Assembly (NCBI RefSeq): GCF_040750475.1
Contig: NZ_JABJVY010000011.1
Location: 94,861-158,860 of the forward strand
Direction: 5' to 3'
DNA from: Amorphus sp040750475
GTDB taxonomy: Bacteria; Pseudomonadota; Alphaproteobacteria; Rhizobiales; Amorphaceae
Length of the DNA stretch: 64,000 bases
Made by a program: the position numbers and the translations under genes. The notes under the pieces are model-generated. The model had not been told where the DNA came from and did not search any database. It saw nothing but the letters and a program-made list of their open reading frames with translations. Below are positions 33,013 to 41,601 of this stretch, piece after piece; the first letter of the stretch is position 1; the number at the start of each line of letters is the position of its first letter.

Positions 33013-33037
33013 TCGGCCGCCCTTTCGGGGCGGCCGA
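33013..33037. terminator. Bidirectional hairpin terminator between convergent genes
   Basis: A perfect 10-bp stem, TCGGCCGCCC and GGGCGGCCGA around TTTCG, in the 74-bp gap between the convergent hydrolase and bicupin genes. There is no T-run, so strength is uncertain. Confidence 0.65.
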
Positions 33038-33066
33038 CACATCACATCAACTCGCCGGACGACGGC

Positions 33067-34017
33067 TCACGCCTTCTCGAACACGACCGTCTCCGGCTCG
33101 GCATCGCCGACGATGTACCAGACCGTGGCGTGGCCGGCGCTGTTGTTGCGGAACCAGTGCGGCTGGCCGGCCGGGGTCTTCAAAAGATCGCGCGGGCCGA
33201 GCTCGACCTCCACGGCCTCCCCATTTTCTTCCCAACCGACCGTCAGGGTGCCTTCCAAGACGAGGAACGCGTCCTCGACCTCCCGGACGAACGGCTTGAC
33301 GCCAACGCCGGACGGAACGCCGAGCATCTCCTTGCGGCAAGTATCGTTGCCGATACCGCCGGCCCCGACATAGATCTTGCGGGTGAAGCCCGCCGGATCC
33401 CAATGGGTCTCAAGCTCGTTATGGCGCACCACATAGTCCGCCATCAGCTTCTGGATCGGATGCGCGCCGTTGCGGTCGAACGGCATGGTCTTGCCGGGGG
33501 CCGCGCCGAACGAACGGGCGAGCTCCGGCGGATGCTCCTTCGGGTGGTAGTGGTAGACCGGCGGCAGCGGCTTGCCGACATCGACGGAGATCGACATCAG
33601 CACCGGCTCGACCCCGTCATTGCGGAAGCCGTGGCCGATCTCGCGTGCGTTCAGGATCATATCCTTCGGGCCAAGCCGGACTTCAACGACCTCGCCATCC
33701 TTCTCCCAGCCGACGATCAGCGCGCCCTGGATGATCAGGAACGACTCCTCGATCTCGTGGGAGTGGCAGGCGGCGTACTTGCCCGGCTCCTTGTAGATCA
33801 GGCTGACGGTGAAATGGTCGGCCTTGAGCGTCGAGGTGTCGCCCACCTTCGGCGAGCCGCCGGCGCCGATATAGCGCATCTGGGCGCGGGAAAGATCCGG
33901 ATAGCCAATGTTGCTCGGGAACGCCTCCCAGTCGAATTCCTTGTCGACGAACCGGCCGACATGGGCCAGCAGGCGCTCCTTCAATTCCGATGTCGCAGCG
34001 GACGTGTGAACGTTCAT
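33067..34017 (-). CDS. Bicupin ring-cleavage dioxygenase-like protein
   Basis: A 316-residue protein of two cupin domains. The first keeps a metal site: His85-x-His87-x3-Glu91 and His129 in 'GHGFRNDG'. The second has the same frame ('KPFVREVEDAF') but Phe and Arg replace the two His, so it probably binds no metal. The one-active-site bicupin layout is that of gentisate and 1-hydroxy-2-naphthoate dioxygenases. ATG 34017 follows GAGGAGGA. It is divergent from the second IclR regulator with a dyad between them, and likely acts on a hydroxylated aromatic made by the FAD monooxygenase at 35075. Confidence 0.78.
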   Translation of the reverse strand: MNVHTSAATSELKERLLAHVGRFVDKEFDWEAFPSNIGYPDLSRAQMRYIGAGGSPKVGDTSTLKADHFTVSLIYKEPGKYAACHSHEIEESFLIIQGALIVGWEKDGEVVEVRLGPKDMILNAREIGHGFRNDGVEPVLMSISVDVGKPLPPVYHYHPKEHPPELARSFGAAPGKTMPFDRNGAHPIQKLMADYVVRHNELETHWDPAGFTRKIYVGAGGIGNDTCRKEMLGVPSGVGVKPFVREVEDAFLVLEGTLTVGWEENGEAVEVELGPRDLLKTPAGQPHWFRNNSAGHATVWYIVGDAEPETVVFEKA

Positions 34018-34110
34018 TCCCAAATTCCTCCTCTGGCCGTGGGCGCTCTCTCGATCGGTCATCGCCGACCGCCCTGGCTGAATGACGCGCCACCTCTAGC
34101 GCGTCCTCGT

Positions 34111-34141
34111 TTTGTATGCGATACGATGTTTTATATACAAA
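34111..34141. promoter_or_regulatory. Inverted repeat in the bicupin/IclR divergent promoter
   Basis: TTTGTAT (34111-34117) and ATACAAA (34135-34141) form a 7-bp inverted repeat, with an inner GTAT-GCG-ATAC. The end is 11 bases before the iclR start. It differs from the GAAC-type operator and may be the autoregulatory site of the IclR protein encoded beside it. Confidence 0.5.
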
Positions 34142-34152
34142 GCAGAGATCCT

Positions 34153-35010
34153 ATGGCCAAAGAGACCGAAGACACCAATCAGAACGCACGCGACGGCCAG
34201 GATCGCTACCTGGTTCCCGGACTGGTGCGCGGGCTGGAAGCGCTAAAAGCGTTCACTCCGGAGCGCGCGAACCTCAGCCTCGGCGAGATCGCCGAGATTT
34301 TGGGCACCAGCCGGTCGGCGGCTTTCCGAACGGTCTACACCCTCGTTCATATGGGGTGCCTGCTGCACGACAAGCGCAGCCAAACCTATGCCCTCGGTCC
34401 CGCCGTGCTGCGACTTGGGTACGGATATATCGCGACGCGGGAGCTGGTCGAGGTCGCCTACCCCGAGCTGGAGCGGTTGCGCGATCGCACCGGCTGGTCC
34501 GCCCATATGGGCGTCCTGGACGGAACCTCGGTGCTCTACGTGCTTAGGGTCCCGACCCCGCACCGGCTCACCGGTATCGTTCAGGTCGGCAGCCGACTGC
34601 CGGCCCGCAGCACGACCATGGGCCGGGTGCTCCTCGCCAATCTCGACGAGGAGACGTTGCTGTCGCTCTATCGTCACGAGGCGCGCACCAAGGGGCCGGC
34701 CTCAAGCGAGGGCCCGACCGCCCTCCTCGCCCAATGGCGCAGGGACCAAGGCCGCCCGCATATTTCTCATGTCGGCGATTTCGAAGCCGGGATCGCGTCG
34801 ATCGCCGCACCGGTGCGCGACATGAGCGGCGAGGTGACGGCAGCCATCAATCTCTCGGCGGCCGCCAACGACGACAACGTCGCCGAGCTCGACGGCACGC
34901 TGGCCGACGAAATCGTCCGCACCGCGGAGCGCGTCTCCAAGCTGCTCGGCTGGCATGCGGACCCCGTTCGTCCCGCCAAAACCTCCACCGTAGGTCATTC
35001 CCGCAATTGA
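34153..35010 (+). CDS. IclR-family transcriptional regulator
   Basis: A 285-residue IclR protein: N-terminal winged helix ('LSLGEIAEILGTSRSAAFRTVYTL'), then the GAF-like effector domain ('TGWSAHMGVLDGTSVLYVLRVPTPHR', 'RLPARSTTMGRVLLA', 'GIASIAAPVRDMSGEVTAAINLSA'). The start is ATG 34153. It sits between its divergent bicupin neighbour and, 64 bases downstream, the FAD monooxygenase with operator site 3. It is the second candidate for the factor that recognises the GAAC-N5-GTTC-N6 operators. Confidence 0.9.
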   Translation: MAKETEDTNQNARDGQDRYLVPGLVRGLEALKAFTPERANLSLGEIAEILGTSRSAAFRTVYTLVHMGCLLHDKRSQTYALGPAVLRLGYGYIATRELVEVAYPELERLRDRTGWSAHMGVLDGTSVLYVLRVPTPHRLTGIVQVGSRLPARSTTMGRVLLANLDEETLLSLYRHEARTKGPASSEGPTALLAQWRRDQGRPHISHVGDFEAGIASIAAPVRDMSGEVTAAINLSAAANDDNVAELDGTLADEIVRTAERVSKLLGWHADPVRPAKTSTVGHSRN

Positions 35011-35036
35011 CCAACCCTAGACTGCATGACAAAATA

Positions 35037-35059
35037 GAACAAAATGTTCAAATATGATC
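35037..35059. promoter_or_regulatory. Three-half-site operator upstream of the FAD monooxygenase (site 3)
   Basis: GAAC (35037-35040), five bases, GTTC (35046-35049), six bases, GATC (35056-35059). The spacing equals that of sites 1 and 2; the third half-site has one substitution. It ends 15 bases before the ATG at 35075. Confidence 0.65.
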
Positions 35060-35074
35060 TTTTGGAGGGTTGAT

Positions 35075-36214
35075 ATGAGCGGATTGCGCGTTGGAATCTG
35101 TGGCGCCGGTGTCGGCGGTCTGTGCGTTGCGCTTGCCTTGACGCGGGCCGGCCATGAGGTCGCGGTATTCGAACAGGCCTCGCGTTTCGGGCGGGTCGGC
35201 GCGGATGTGAACCTGACGCCGAACGCCGTGCATGCGTTGGAGGGGCTCGGCATCGGCGAGGCCATGCGCGCGACCGCGGCCTATCCGAGCCATCGCATCA
35301 GCCGCACCTGGGACAGCGGCGAAGAGACCTCCCGCCTGCCACTCTCCTCCGCCGCCGAAGAGCGCTACGGCGCGCCGCAGCTCACGCTGCACCGGGCCGA
35401 CCTGTTGTCGATCCTGACGGGGGCGCTCGGCGCCGATCACATCCGCTTTGGTACCAAGGTGGAAACGGTCTCCCAACGCGAGGACGCCGCGACGATCCAC
35501 TTCGCCGACGGCTCGACCCGCGATTTCCACGTGGTAATCGGCGCCGACGGCATCCATTCGCTGGTGCGCTACGCCCTGTTCGGAGCCGACGATCCGCACT
35601 TCACCGGCATCGTCTCCCATCGCGGCGTATTTCCCCGCGAGCGCGCCGGCAATCTGCCGAACCTGGATGCGTTCACCAAGTGGTGGGGCCCATCGGCGGA
35701 CTATCAGATCGTTACCTTCCCGCTGACCGGTGGCGATGAAATCTTCGTGTTCGCGACCACGCCGCGCACGGACTGGACCGAGGAAGGCTGGACCATCCCC
35801 GGCGATCTCGAAGCCCTCAAGGCGGCCTACAGGAACTTCCACCCCGAAGCCCGCGGCCTTCTGGACGCGCTTGAGGAGGTGACGAGCTCCGCCCTCCACG
35901 TCCGCGAGCCGCTTGTCCAGTGGTCGTCCGGCCGCATCACGATTCTCGGCGATGCCGCCCATCCGATGGTGCCGTTCATGGCGCAAGGCGCCTGCATGGC
36001 GATCGAGGATGCCATCGTACTGGCCCGCTGCCTCACGAACGCGGATCCATCGTCGATCGCCGGCGCGCTTGCCGGCTACGAAGCGCTTCGCAAGCCGCGC
36101 ACGGCGGAAATCCAGCGTTCGTCGCTCGCCAACGAATGGCTGAAGGACAAGACCAACGCCGATTGGGTCTACGCCTATCACGCCTGGGAGCTGGATCTCA
36201 GCCCCGCCGCCTGA
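35075..36214 (+). CDS. FAD-dependent aromatic hydroxylase, similar to 6-hydroxynicotinate 3-monooxygenase
   Basis: A 379-residue group A flavoprotein monooxygenase. The FAD loop is G10-A-G12-V-G-G15, with the DG motif 'VVIGADGIHS' and the GD motif 'ILGDAAHPMVPFMAQGACMAIEDA'. The C-terminal 'NEWLKDKTNADWVYAYHAWEL' and 'FHPEARGLLDALEE' closely echo NicC. ATG 35075 follows TTTTGGAGGG; an ATG at 35054 falls inside the operator. NicC performs decarboxylative hydroxylation of 6-hydroxynicotinate. Salicylate and 3-hydroxybenzoate hydroxylases are the alternatives. A decarboxylating hydroxylase would feed the bicupin dioxygenase divergently encoded nearby. Confidence 0.88.
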   Translation: MSGLRVGICGAGVGGLCVALALTRAGHEVAVFEQASRFGRVGADVNLTPNAVHALEGLGIGEAMRATAAYPSHRISRTWDSGEETSRLPLSSAAEERYGAPQLTLHRADLLSILTGALGADHIRFGTKVETVSQREDAATIHFADGSTRDFHVVIGADGIHSLVRYALFGADDPHFTGIVSHRGVFPRERAGNLPNLDAFTKWWGPSADYQIVTFPLTGGDEIFVFATTPRTDWTEEGWTIPGDLEALKAAYRNFHPEARGLLDALEEVTSSALHVREPLVQWSSGRITILGDAAHPMVPFMAQGACMAIEDAIVLARCLTNADPSSIAGALAGYEALRKPRTAEIQRSSLANEWLKDKTNADWVYAYHAWELDLSPAA

Positions 36215-36336
36215 GCGGCACCTGCTTAATTTGTGGCCTTGAATTGGTCCTCATTGATTGGTCTCAATGAGACGGCATTCGTTTTGCGCCATTCCTCCCG
36301 GCGAAAGCGGCGCAGAACCTCCCTTGCGCGCCGATC

Positions 36337-37428
36337 ATGAGGCAACCGTCCGACATGCAGCATTCGAGCCGCACCTGGGTCCTGCGCGCCGTCGTGGTCG
36401 CCTGCCTCGTCGCCATCGGTGCTTATGTCTGGACCAAGGTGCAGACCGACGAGCTGCCGGAGGGCTTCGCCAAGAGTAACGGTCGGATCGAGGCCACGTC
36501 CATCGACATCGCCTCCAAGGTGGCGGGCCGCATCGAGACCATCGAAGTCGACGAAGGCGATACCATCGCCAAGGACGACGTCCTCGCGCAGATGGACACC
36601 GACACCCTCAACGCCCAGAAGCGGGAGGCGGTGGCCGAGCTGAAGCGCGCCCAAATCGCCATCAACACCGCCAAGGAGCTTGCCAAACAGCGCCACTCCG
36701 AGAAGGAGGCGTCCGAAGCGCTGGTCGCCCAGCGCCAGGCGGAGCTCAACGCCGCCAAGAAGCGGCTCGACCGCACCCAGCGACTGACCGATCGCGGCAC
36801 CACTTCTCAGCAGGCCCTCGATGACGATCAGGCCGCCTTCGAAGGTGCGCGGGCCGCTTTGAGTGCGGCGCAAGCCCAGGTCGCTGCCTCGGAAGCGGCG
36901 ATTTCCCAAGCGGAATCCCAGATCGTGTCCGCCGAAGCCGCGGTGGAGGCGACTCAAGCCCGGATCGAACGCATCGAATCGGAGATCGAGGACTCCACGT
37001 TGCGCTCTCCGCGTGCCGGCCGCGTGCAGTATCTGGTGGCCCAGCCCGGCGAGGTCGTCGCGGCAGGCGGCACTGTCTTGAACATGGTCGACCTGGCCGA
37101 CGTCTATATGAACTTCTTCCTGCCCACCACCGAGGCCGGGCGGCTCCGGGTCGGCTCCGAAGCCCGTATCGTGTTCGACGCCGCTCCGGAATATGTGGTG
37201 CCGGCCACCATCAGCTACGTGGCCGATGTGGCGCAGTTCACGCCCAAGACGGTGGAGACCGAAGAGGAACGGCTGAAGCTGATGTTCCGGGTAAAGGCCA
37301 GGATCGATCCGGAGCTGCTTGAGAAATATATGAATCTCGTCAAGACGGGCGTTCCCGGGGTGGTCTACGTGAAAGTGCTTTCCACCGCCGAATGGCCGGA
37401 CGATCTCCAGGTGAAGCTGCCGGAATGA
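36337..37428 (+). CDS. HlyD-family membrane fusion protein (YhiI-like)
   Basis: A 363-residue periplasmic adaptor with one N-terminal membrane helix, a lipoyl half ('NGRIEATSIDIASKVAGRIETIEVDEGD'), a long alpha-helical hairpin of Ala/Glu/Lys-rich coiled coil (about 95-215) and the second lipoyl half ('LRSPRAGRVQYLVAQPGEVV'). ATG 36355 is a second possible start, with GAGG upstream. The stop overlaps the next gene by 4 bases. It connects the ABC-2 transporter to an outer-membrane channel, which is not encoded in this window. Confidence 0.9.
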   Translation: MRQPSDMQHSSRTWVLRAVVVACLVAIGAYVWTKVQTDELPEGFAKSNGRIEATSIDIASKVAGRIETIEVDEGDTIAKDDVLAQMDTDTLNAQKREAVAELKRAQIAINTAKELAKQRHSEKEASEALVAQRQAELNAAKKRLDRTQRLTDRGTTSQQALDDDQAAFEGARAALSAAQAQVAASEAAISQAESQIVSAEAAVEATQARIERIESEIEDSTLRSPRAGRVQYLVAQPGEVVAAGGTVLNMVDLADVYMNFFLPTTEAGRLRVGSEARIVFDAAPEYVVPATISYVADVAQFTPKTVETEEERLKLMFRVKARIDPELLEKYMNLVKTGVPGVVYVKVLSTAEWPDDLQVKLPE

Positions 37429-40205
37429 GCGCTGACGAGGCCCCTTCGGCGGACGGCACCGCTGGCGAGGCCGCCGTTGTCGAGATCCGTGGCGTCAGCC
37501 AGCGCTACGGCAAGACGCTCGCCCTCGATGCCGTCGACCTCGACATTCCGCCGGGTCGGATGATCGGCTTCATCGGACCGGACGGGGTCGGCAAGTCCAC
37601 CTTGCTGTCTCTCGTCGCCGGCGCGCGGGCGATCCAGACCGGCTCCGTCATCGCGCTTGGGGCCGACCTTCGCCGCACCAGCGAGCGCGACAAGGTGATG
37701 CCCCGCATCGCCTACATGCCCCAGGGCCTCGGCAAGAATCTCTATCCGACCCTGTCGGTGAAGGAGAATTTGGAATTCTTCGCTCGCCTGTTCGGCCAGG
37801 ATCGTGCGGAGCGCAATCGCAGAATCGACGAGCTGACCGCCGCCACGGGGCTGAAATCGTTCCTCGATCGCCCTGCCGGCAAGCTGTCCGGCGGCATGAA
37901 GCAGAAGCTCGGCCTGTGCTGCGCGCTCATCCACGATCCGGATCTTCTTATCCTCGACGAGCCAACCACCGGCGTGGATCCCCTATCGCGGCGCCAGTTC
38001 TGGGACCTGATCCGTCACTTGCGCACCGGCCGACCCGGTATGAGCGTGCTGATCGCCACTGCCTACATGGAGGAGGCGGCAAGCTTCGACTGGCTGGTCG
38101 CGATGGATGCAGGGCACGTCCTCGCTACGGGTACGGCGAAGGCGCTGCTTGAGCGCACCGGCAAAGCCAGCCTTGAGGAAGCCTTCATCGCCCTCCTGCC
38201 GGAGGAGATCCAGGCGGCGCACAAGCCGGTGATCATCCCGCCGCACACTGACGGCGACGGCTACGCCATCGAGGCGAAGGGCCTCACCAAGCGCTTCGGC
38301 GACTTTACGGCCGTCTCCGACGTCGACCTGGCCATTCACCGGGGCGAAATCTTCGGCTTCCTGGGCTCCAACGGCTGCGGAAAGACCACCACGATGAAGA
38401 TGCTGACCGGGCTGTTGCCGCCGACATCCGGCTGGGCGCAGCTCTTCGGCCAGGTGGTGGATCCGAATGATCTCGCGACCCGCTGGCGGGTCGGCTACAT
38501 GTCGCAGGCCTTCTCGCTCTATACCGAGCTGACGGTGCGACAGAATCTCGAGCTGCATGCCCGCCTGTTCCACGTTCCGGCCGATCAGCTTGCCGAGCGG
38601 GTTGCGGAGATGAGCGCCCGCTTCGATCTGGATGACGTCGCCGACGCCTTGCCCAACGCGCTTCCCCTCGGCCATCGCCAGCGTCTTTCGCTTGCCGTCG
38701 CGATGATCCACAAGCCGGAAATGTTGATTCTCGACGAGCCGACCTCCGGCGTCGACCCGATCGCCCGCGACGCTTTCTGGCAACTCTTGGCCGACCTGTC
38801 GCGCAACGACAAGGTCACAATCTTCATCTCCACCCACTTCATGAACGAGGCGGAACGGTGTGACCGCATCTCGCTGATGCACGCCGGCCGAGTGCTGGTG
38901 AGCGATCGCCCTTCAGAGATCGTCGCCCACCGAGGTGCGGACAACCTGGAAGACGCCTTCATCTCCTATCTGGAAGAGGCCGTAGCGGAAGGCGCGGTGG
39001 AGGAAGCCGACGCAGAGCCGGAAATCGAGATCGAAACGGCGACCAAACCCTATCCGCACTCGCGCGGCTGGAACCATTTGTTGGATCTCCGGCGGATGCT
39101 TAGCTATTCGCGCCGCGAGGCGCTGGAGCTGCGCCGCGATCCGATCCGGCTGACGATGGCCCTGGTCGGCAGCCTGATCCTGATGTTCGTGATGGGATAC
39201 GGCATCAGCCTGGACGTGGAGGATTTGACGGTCGCCGTCCTCGACCGGGACGACACCACGCTCAGCCGAGACTATGCGCAGAACCTGACCGGATCGCGCT
39301 ATTTCGTCGGACACCCGCCGGTCTCCGGCTATGCCGAGCTCGACCGCCGGATGCGCAACGGCGAGCTCTCGGTCGTGGTGGAAATTCCGCCCGGCTTCGC
39401 GCGCGATCTCTCCCGCGGCCGCCCTGTCGAAATCGGTGCCTGGTTCGACGGCGCGATGCCGACCCGGGCGGAGACCATCCGCGGCTACGTCCAGGGCATG
39501 CACGCCCATTGGCTATCGGAGCAGGCGACACTTGCCGGGCGCGCCGATCTTGTCGCGGCACCCGCAACGATCGAGATCCGCTATCGCTACAATCCGAACA
39601 TCAAGAGCCTGATCGCCATGGTGCCGGCGGTGATCCCGGTCCTCTTGATGCTGATCCCCGCGATGCTCACCGCGCTCAGCATCGTGCGTGAGAAAGAACT
39701 CGGCTCGATTGTCAATTTCTACGTGACCCCGACCACCCGGCTCGAATTCCTCGTGGGCAAACAACTGCCTTACGTCGCGGTGTCCCTGTTGAGCTTCCTC
39801 ACCCTGGTGGCCGCCGCCATCACCGTCTTCGACGTTCCGCTGAAAGGCAGCTTCCTGACCTTGCTCCTCGGCGCCGTCCTCTACTGCTTCGCCTCCACCT
39901 CGATCGGCCTGTTCATTTCGACCTTCACGCGCAGCCAGATCGCGGCGATCTTCGGCACCGCGATCCTGTCGATCCTTCCCGCCGTCAGCTTCTCCGGCTT
40001 GACCGATCCGGTATCGTCGCTGCAGGGCTTCGGCCGCATCATCGGCGAAATCTATCCGACCACCTATTTTCTGACGATCGCGCGAGGAACCTTCTCCAAG
40101 TCTCTCACTTTCTCCGACCTGCACGCCGCCTTCTATCCGCTCTTGTTGGCCACGCCGGTGATGCTCGCTCTCACAGCCATATTGCTGAAGAAGCAGGAGA
40201 AATAG
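37425..40205 (+). CDS. rbbA: RbbA-like ABC transporter: two ATPase domains fused to an ABC-2 membrane domain
   Basis: A 926-residue fusion. The first ATPase has Walker A GPDGVGKS (51-58), signature 'LSGGMKQKLGLC' and 'ILDEPTTGVDPLS'. The second has GSNGCGKT (314-321) and 'LILDEPTSGVDPIA', with its signature drifted to 'PLGHRQRLSLA'. The C-terminal third (from about residue 545) is an ABC-2 permease half with six helices. This is the layout of E. coli RbbA (YhiH), described as ribosome-associated but with an exporter architecture. It is the middle gene of a YhiI-RbbA-YhhJ operon. The exported substrate is unknown. Confidence 0.92.
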   Translation: MSADEAPSADGTAGEAAVVEIRGVSQRYGKTLALDAVDLDIPPGRMIGFIGPDGVGKSTLLSLVAGARAIQTGSVIALGADLRRTSERDKVMPRIAYMPQGLGKNLYPTLSVKENLEFFARLFGQDRAERNRRIDELTAATGLKSFLDRPAGKLSGGMKQKLGLCCALIHDPDLLILDEPTTGVDPLSRRQFWDLIRHLRTGRPGMSVLIATAYMEEAASFDWLVAMDAGHVLATGTAKALLERTGKASLEEAFIALLPEEIQAAHKPVIIPPHTDGDGYAIEAKGLTKRFGDFTAVSDVDLAIHRGEIFGFLGSNGCGKTTTMKMLTGLLPPTSGWAQLFGQVVDPNDLATRWRVGYMSQAFSLYTELTVRQNLELHARLFHVPADQLAERVAEMSARFDLDDVADALPNALPLGHRQRLSLAVAMIHKPEMLILDEPTSGVDPIARDAFWQLLADLSRNDKVTIFISTHFMNEAERCDRISLMHAGRVLVSDRPSEIVAHRGADNLEDAFISYLEEAVAEGAVEEADAEPEIEIETATKPYPHSRGWNHLLDLRRMLSYSRREALELRRDPIRLTMALVGSLILMFVMGYGISLDVEDLTVAVLDRDDTTLSRDYAQNLTGSRYFVGHPPVSGYAELDRRMRNGELSVVVEIPPGFARDLSRGRPVEIGAWFDGAMPTRAETIRGYVQGMHAHWLSEQATLAGRADLVAAPATIEIRYRYNPNIKSLIAMVPAVIPVLLMLIPAMLTALSIVREKELGSIVNFYVTPTTRLEFLVGKQLPYVAVSLLSFLTLVAAAITVFDVPLKGSFLTLLLGAVLYCFASTSIGLFISTFTRSQIAAIFGTAILSILPAVSFSGLTDPVSSLQGFGRIIGEIYPTTYFLTIARGTFSKSLTFSDLHAAFYPLLLATPVMLALTAILLKKQEK

Positions 40206-40208
40206 GCT

Positions 40209-41330
40209 GTGAACGCCGCCAACGTCTTCAATCTCGGCATTAAGGAACTCCGCTCGCTCGCCCGCGACCACGCCATGGTGATCCTGATCATCTACGCGTT
40301 CTCGATCGCCATTTACGTGGCCGCCAGTTCGATGCCCGATACGCTCAGCCGCGCCGCCGTCGCGATCGTGGACGAGGATCACTCGCCACTGTCGGAGCGT
40401 ATTACCGACGCCTTCTATCCCCCCTACTTCGTGCCGCCAAAGCTCATCAACGCGAACGAAATGGACCGGCGGATGGACGCCGGCCTCGACACCTTCGCCA
40501 TCGACATCCCGCCGGATTTCCAGGCCGATGTTCTGGCGGGACGCCAGCCGGCGATCCAGCTCAACGTCGATGCGACCCGCATGACCCAGGCCTTTACCGG
40601 GGCCGGCTACATTCAGGAGATCGTCAACGACGAGGTGACGACGTTCGTCCAGCGCTATCGCGACAACGGCGATCTGCCCGTCAGCCTGGTCGCCCGAGCC
40701 CGGTTCAATCCGGAGCTGAACAAGTCCTGGTTCGGCTCTATCATGGAGATCATCAACAACGTCACCCTGTTGTCGATCGTGCTGACCGGCGCCGCCCTGA
40801 TCCGCGAGCGCGAGCACGGCACCATCGAGCATCTCCTGGTCATGCCGGTGACACCGATGGAGATCATGACCAGCAAGATCTGGGCGATGGGCTCGATCGT
40901 TCTGGTCGCTACGGCCTTCGCGCTGGTCTTTGTCGTCCAGGGGCTGCTGGCCGTGCCCATTCAGGGCTCCGTGCCGCTCTTTCTGGCCGGCGCCGCCCTT
41001 GAGATTTTCGCCTCCACGGCGCTCGGAATCATGCTGGGCACGATCGCCCGCTCGATGCCCCAGTTCGGGCTTCTGTTGATCCTCGTACTGCTGCCGATGG
41101 AAATGCTCTCCGGCGCCATGACGCCCCGCGAGAGCATGCCGGAGATCGTCCAAACGATCATGCTGGCGGCACCCAACACCCATTTCGTCATTCTGGCGCA
41201 GGCGGTGCTGTTCCGTGGCGCCGGGATCGACGTGGTCTGGCCCCAGCTCCTGTGGCTCGCCGGCATTGGAACGGTGCTGTTCGTGATTTCGCTCAGCCAG
41301 TTCCGAAAAAGCATCGCCACCATGGGCTGA
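40209..41330 (+). CDS. ABC-2 type permease (YhhJ-like)
   Basis: A 373-residue membrane protein: one N-terminal helix, a long periplasmic domain ('AIVDEDHSPLSERITDAFYPPYF'), then five or six helices with 'REREHGTIEHLLVMPVTPMEIMTSKIWAMG', the ABC-2 hallmark. It starts with GTG 3 bases after the RbbA-like gene. It presumably pairs with the membrane half of that protein. Confidence 0.92.
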   Translation: MNAANVFNLGIKELRSLARDHAMVILIIYAFSIAIYVAASSMPDTLSRAAVAIVDEDHSPLSERITDAFYPPYFVPPKLINANEMDRRMDAGLDTFAIDIPPDFQADVLAGRQPAIQLNVDATRMTQAFTGAGYIQEIVNDEVTTFVQRYRDNGDLPVSLVARARFNPELNKSWFGSIMEIINNVTLLSIVLTGAALIREREHGTIEHLLVMPVTPMEIMTSKIWAMGSIVLVATAFALVFVVQGLLAVPIQGSVPLFLAGAALEIFASTALGIMLGTIARSMPQFGLLLILVLLPMEMLSGAMTPRESMPEIVQTIMLAAPNTHFVILAQAVLFRGAGIDVVWPQLLWLAGIGTVLFVISLSQFRKSIATMG

Positions 41331-41601
41331 GAAAAAGCGCGAAGCGCCCCGTCGCAAGACGAAGCGGCGATTGACCGCCGAGCGCAATGGATGCTGGCGC
41401 TGAAGCCGAGAGCGAACCTGTAGGACGTGCCCGTCCCGACATGCCGTCTGATCCCACAGTCTCGACTGCTCCTGCCGACCCGGGCGTCTTTCTTGCCGAC
41501 GATGACGGCTACGGCATCTTCGACGCTCTGGGCGTGAGCAGCCCGACCCGCACCAACGTCCAACGACTTCCGGACGATCCCGGTCGAGCAATCAACAATT
41601 T

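Noticed and set aside
39513..41591. A 692-residue minus-strand frame over the RbbA/YhhJ-like genes
   Set aside because: Low-complexity Arg/Gln/Gly-rich product antisense to clearly identified ABC genes.
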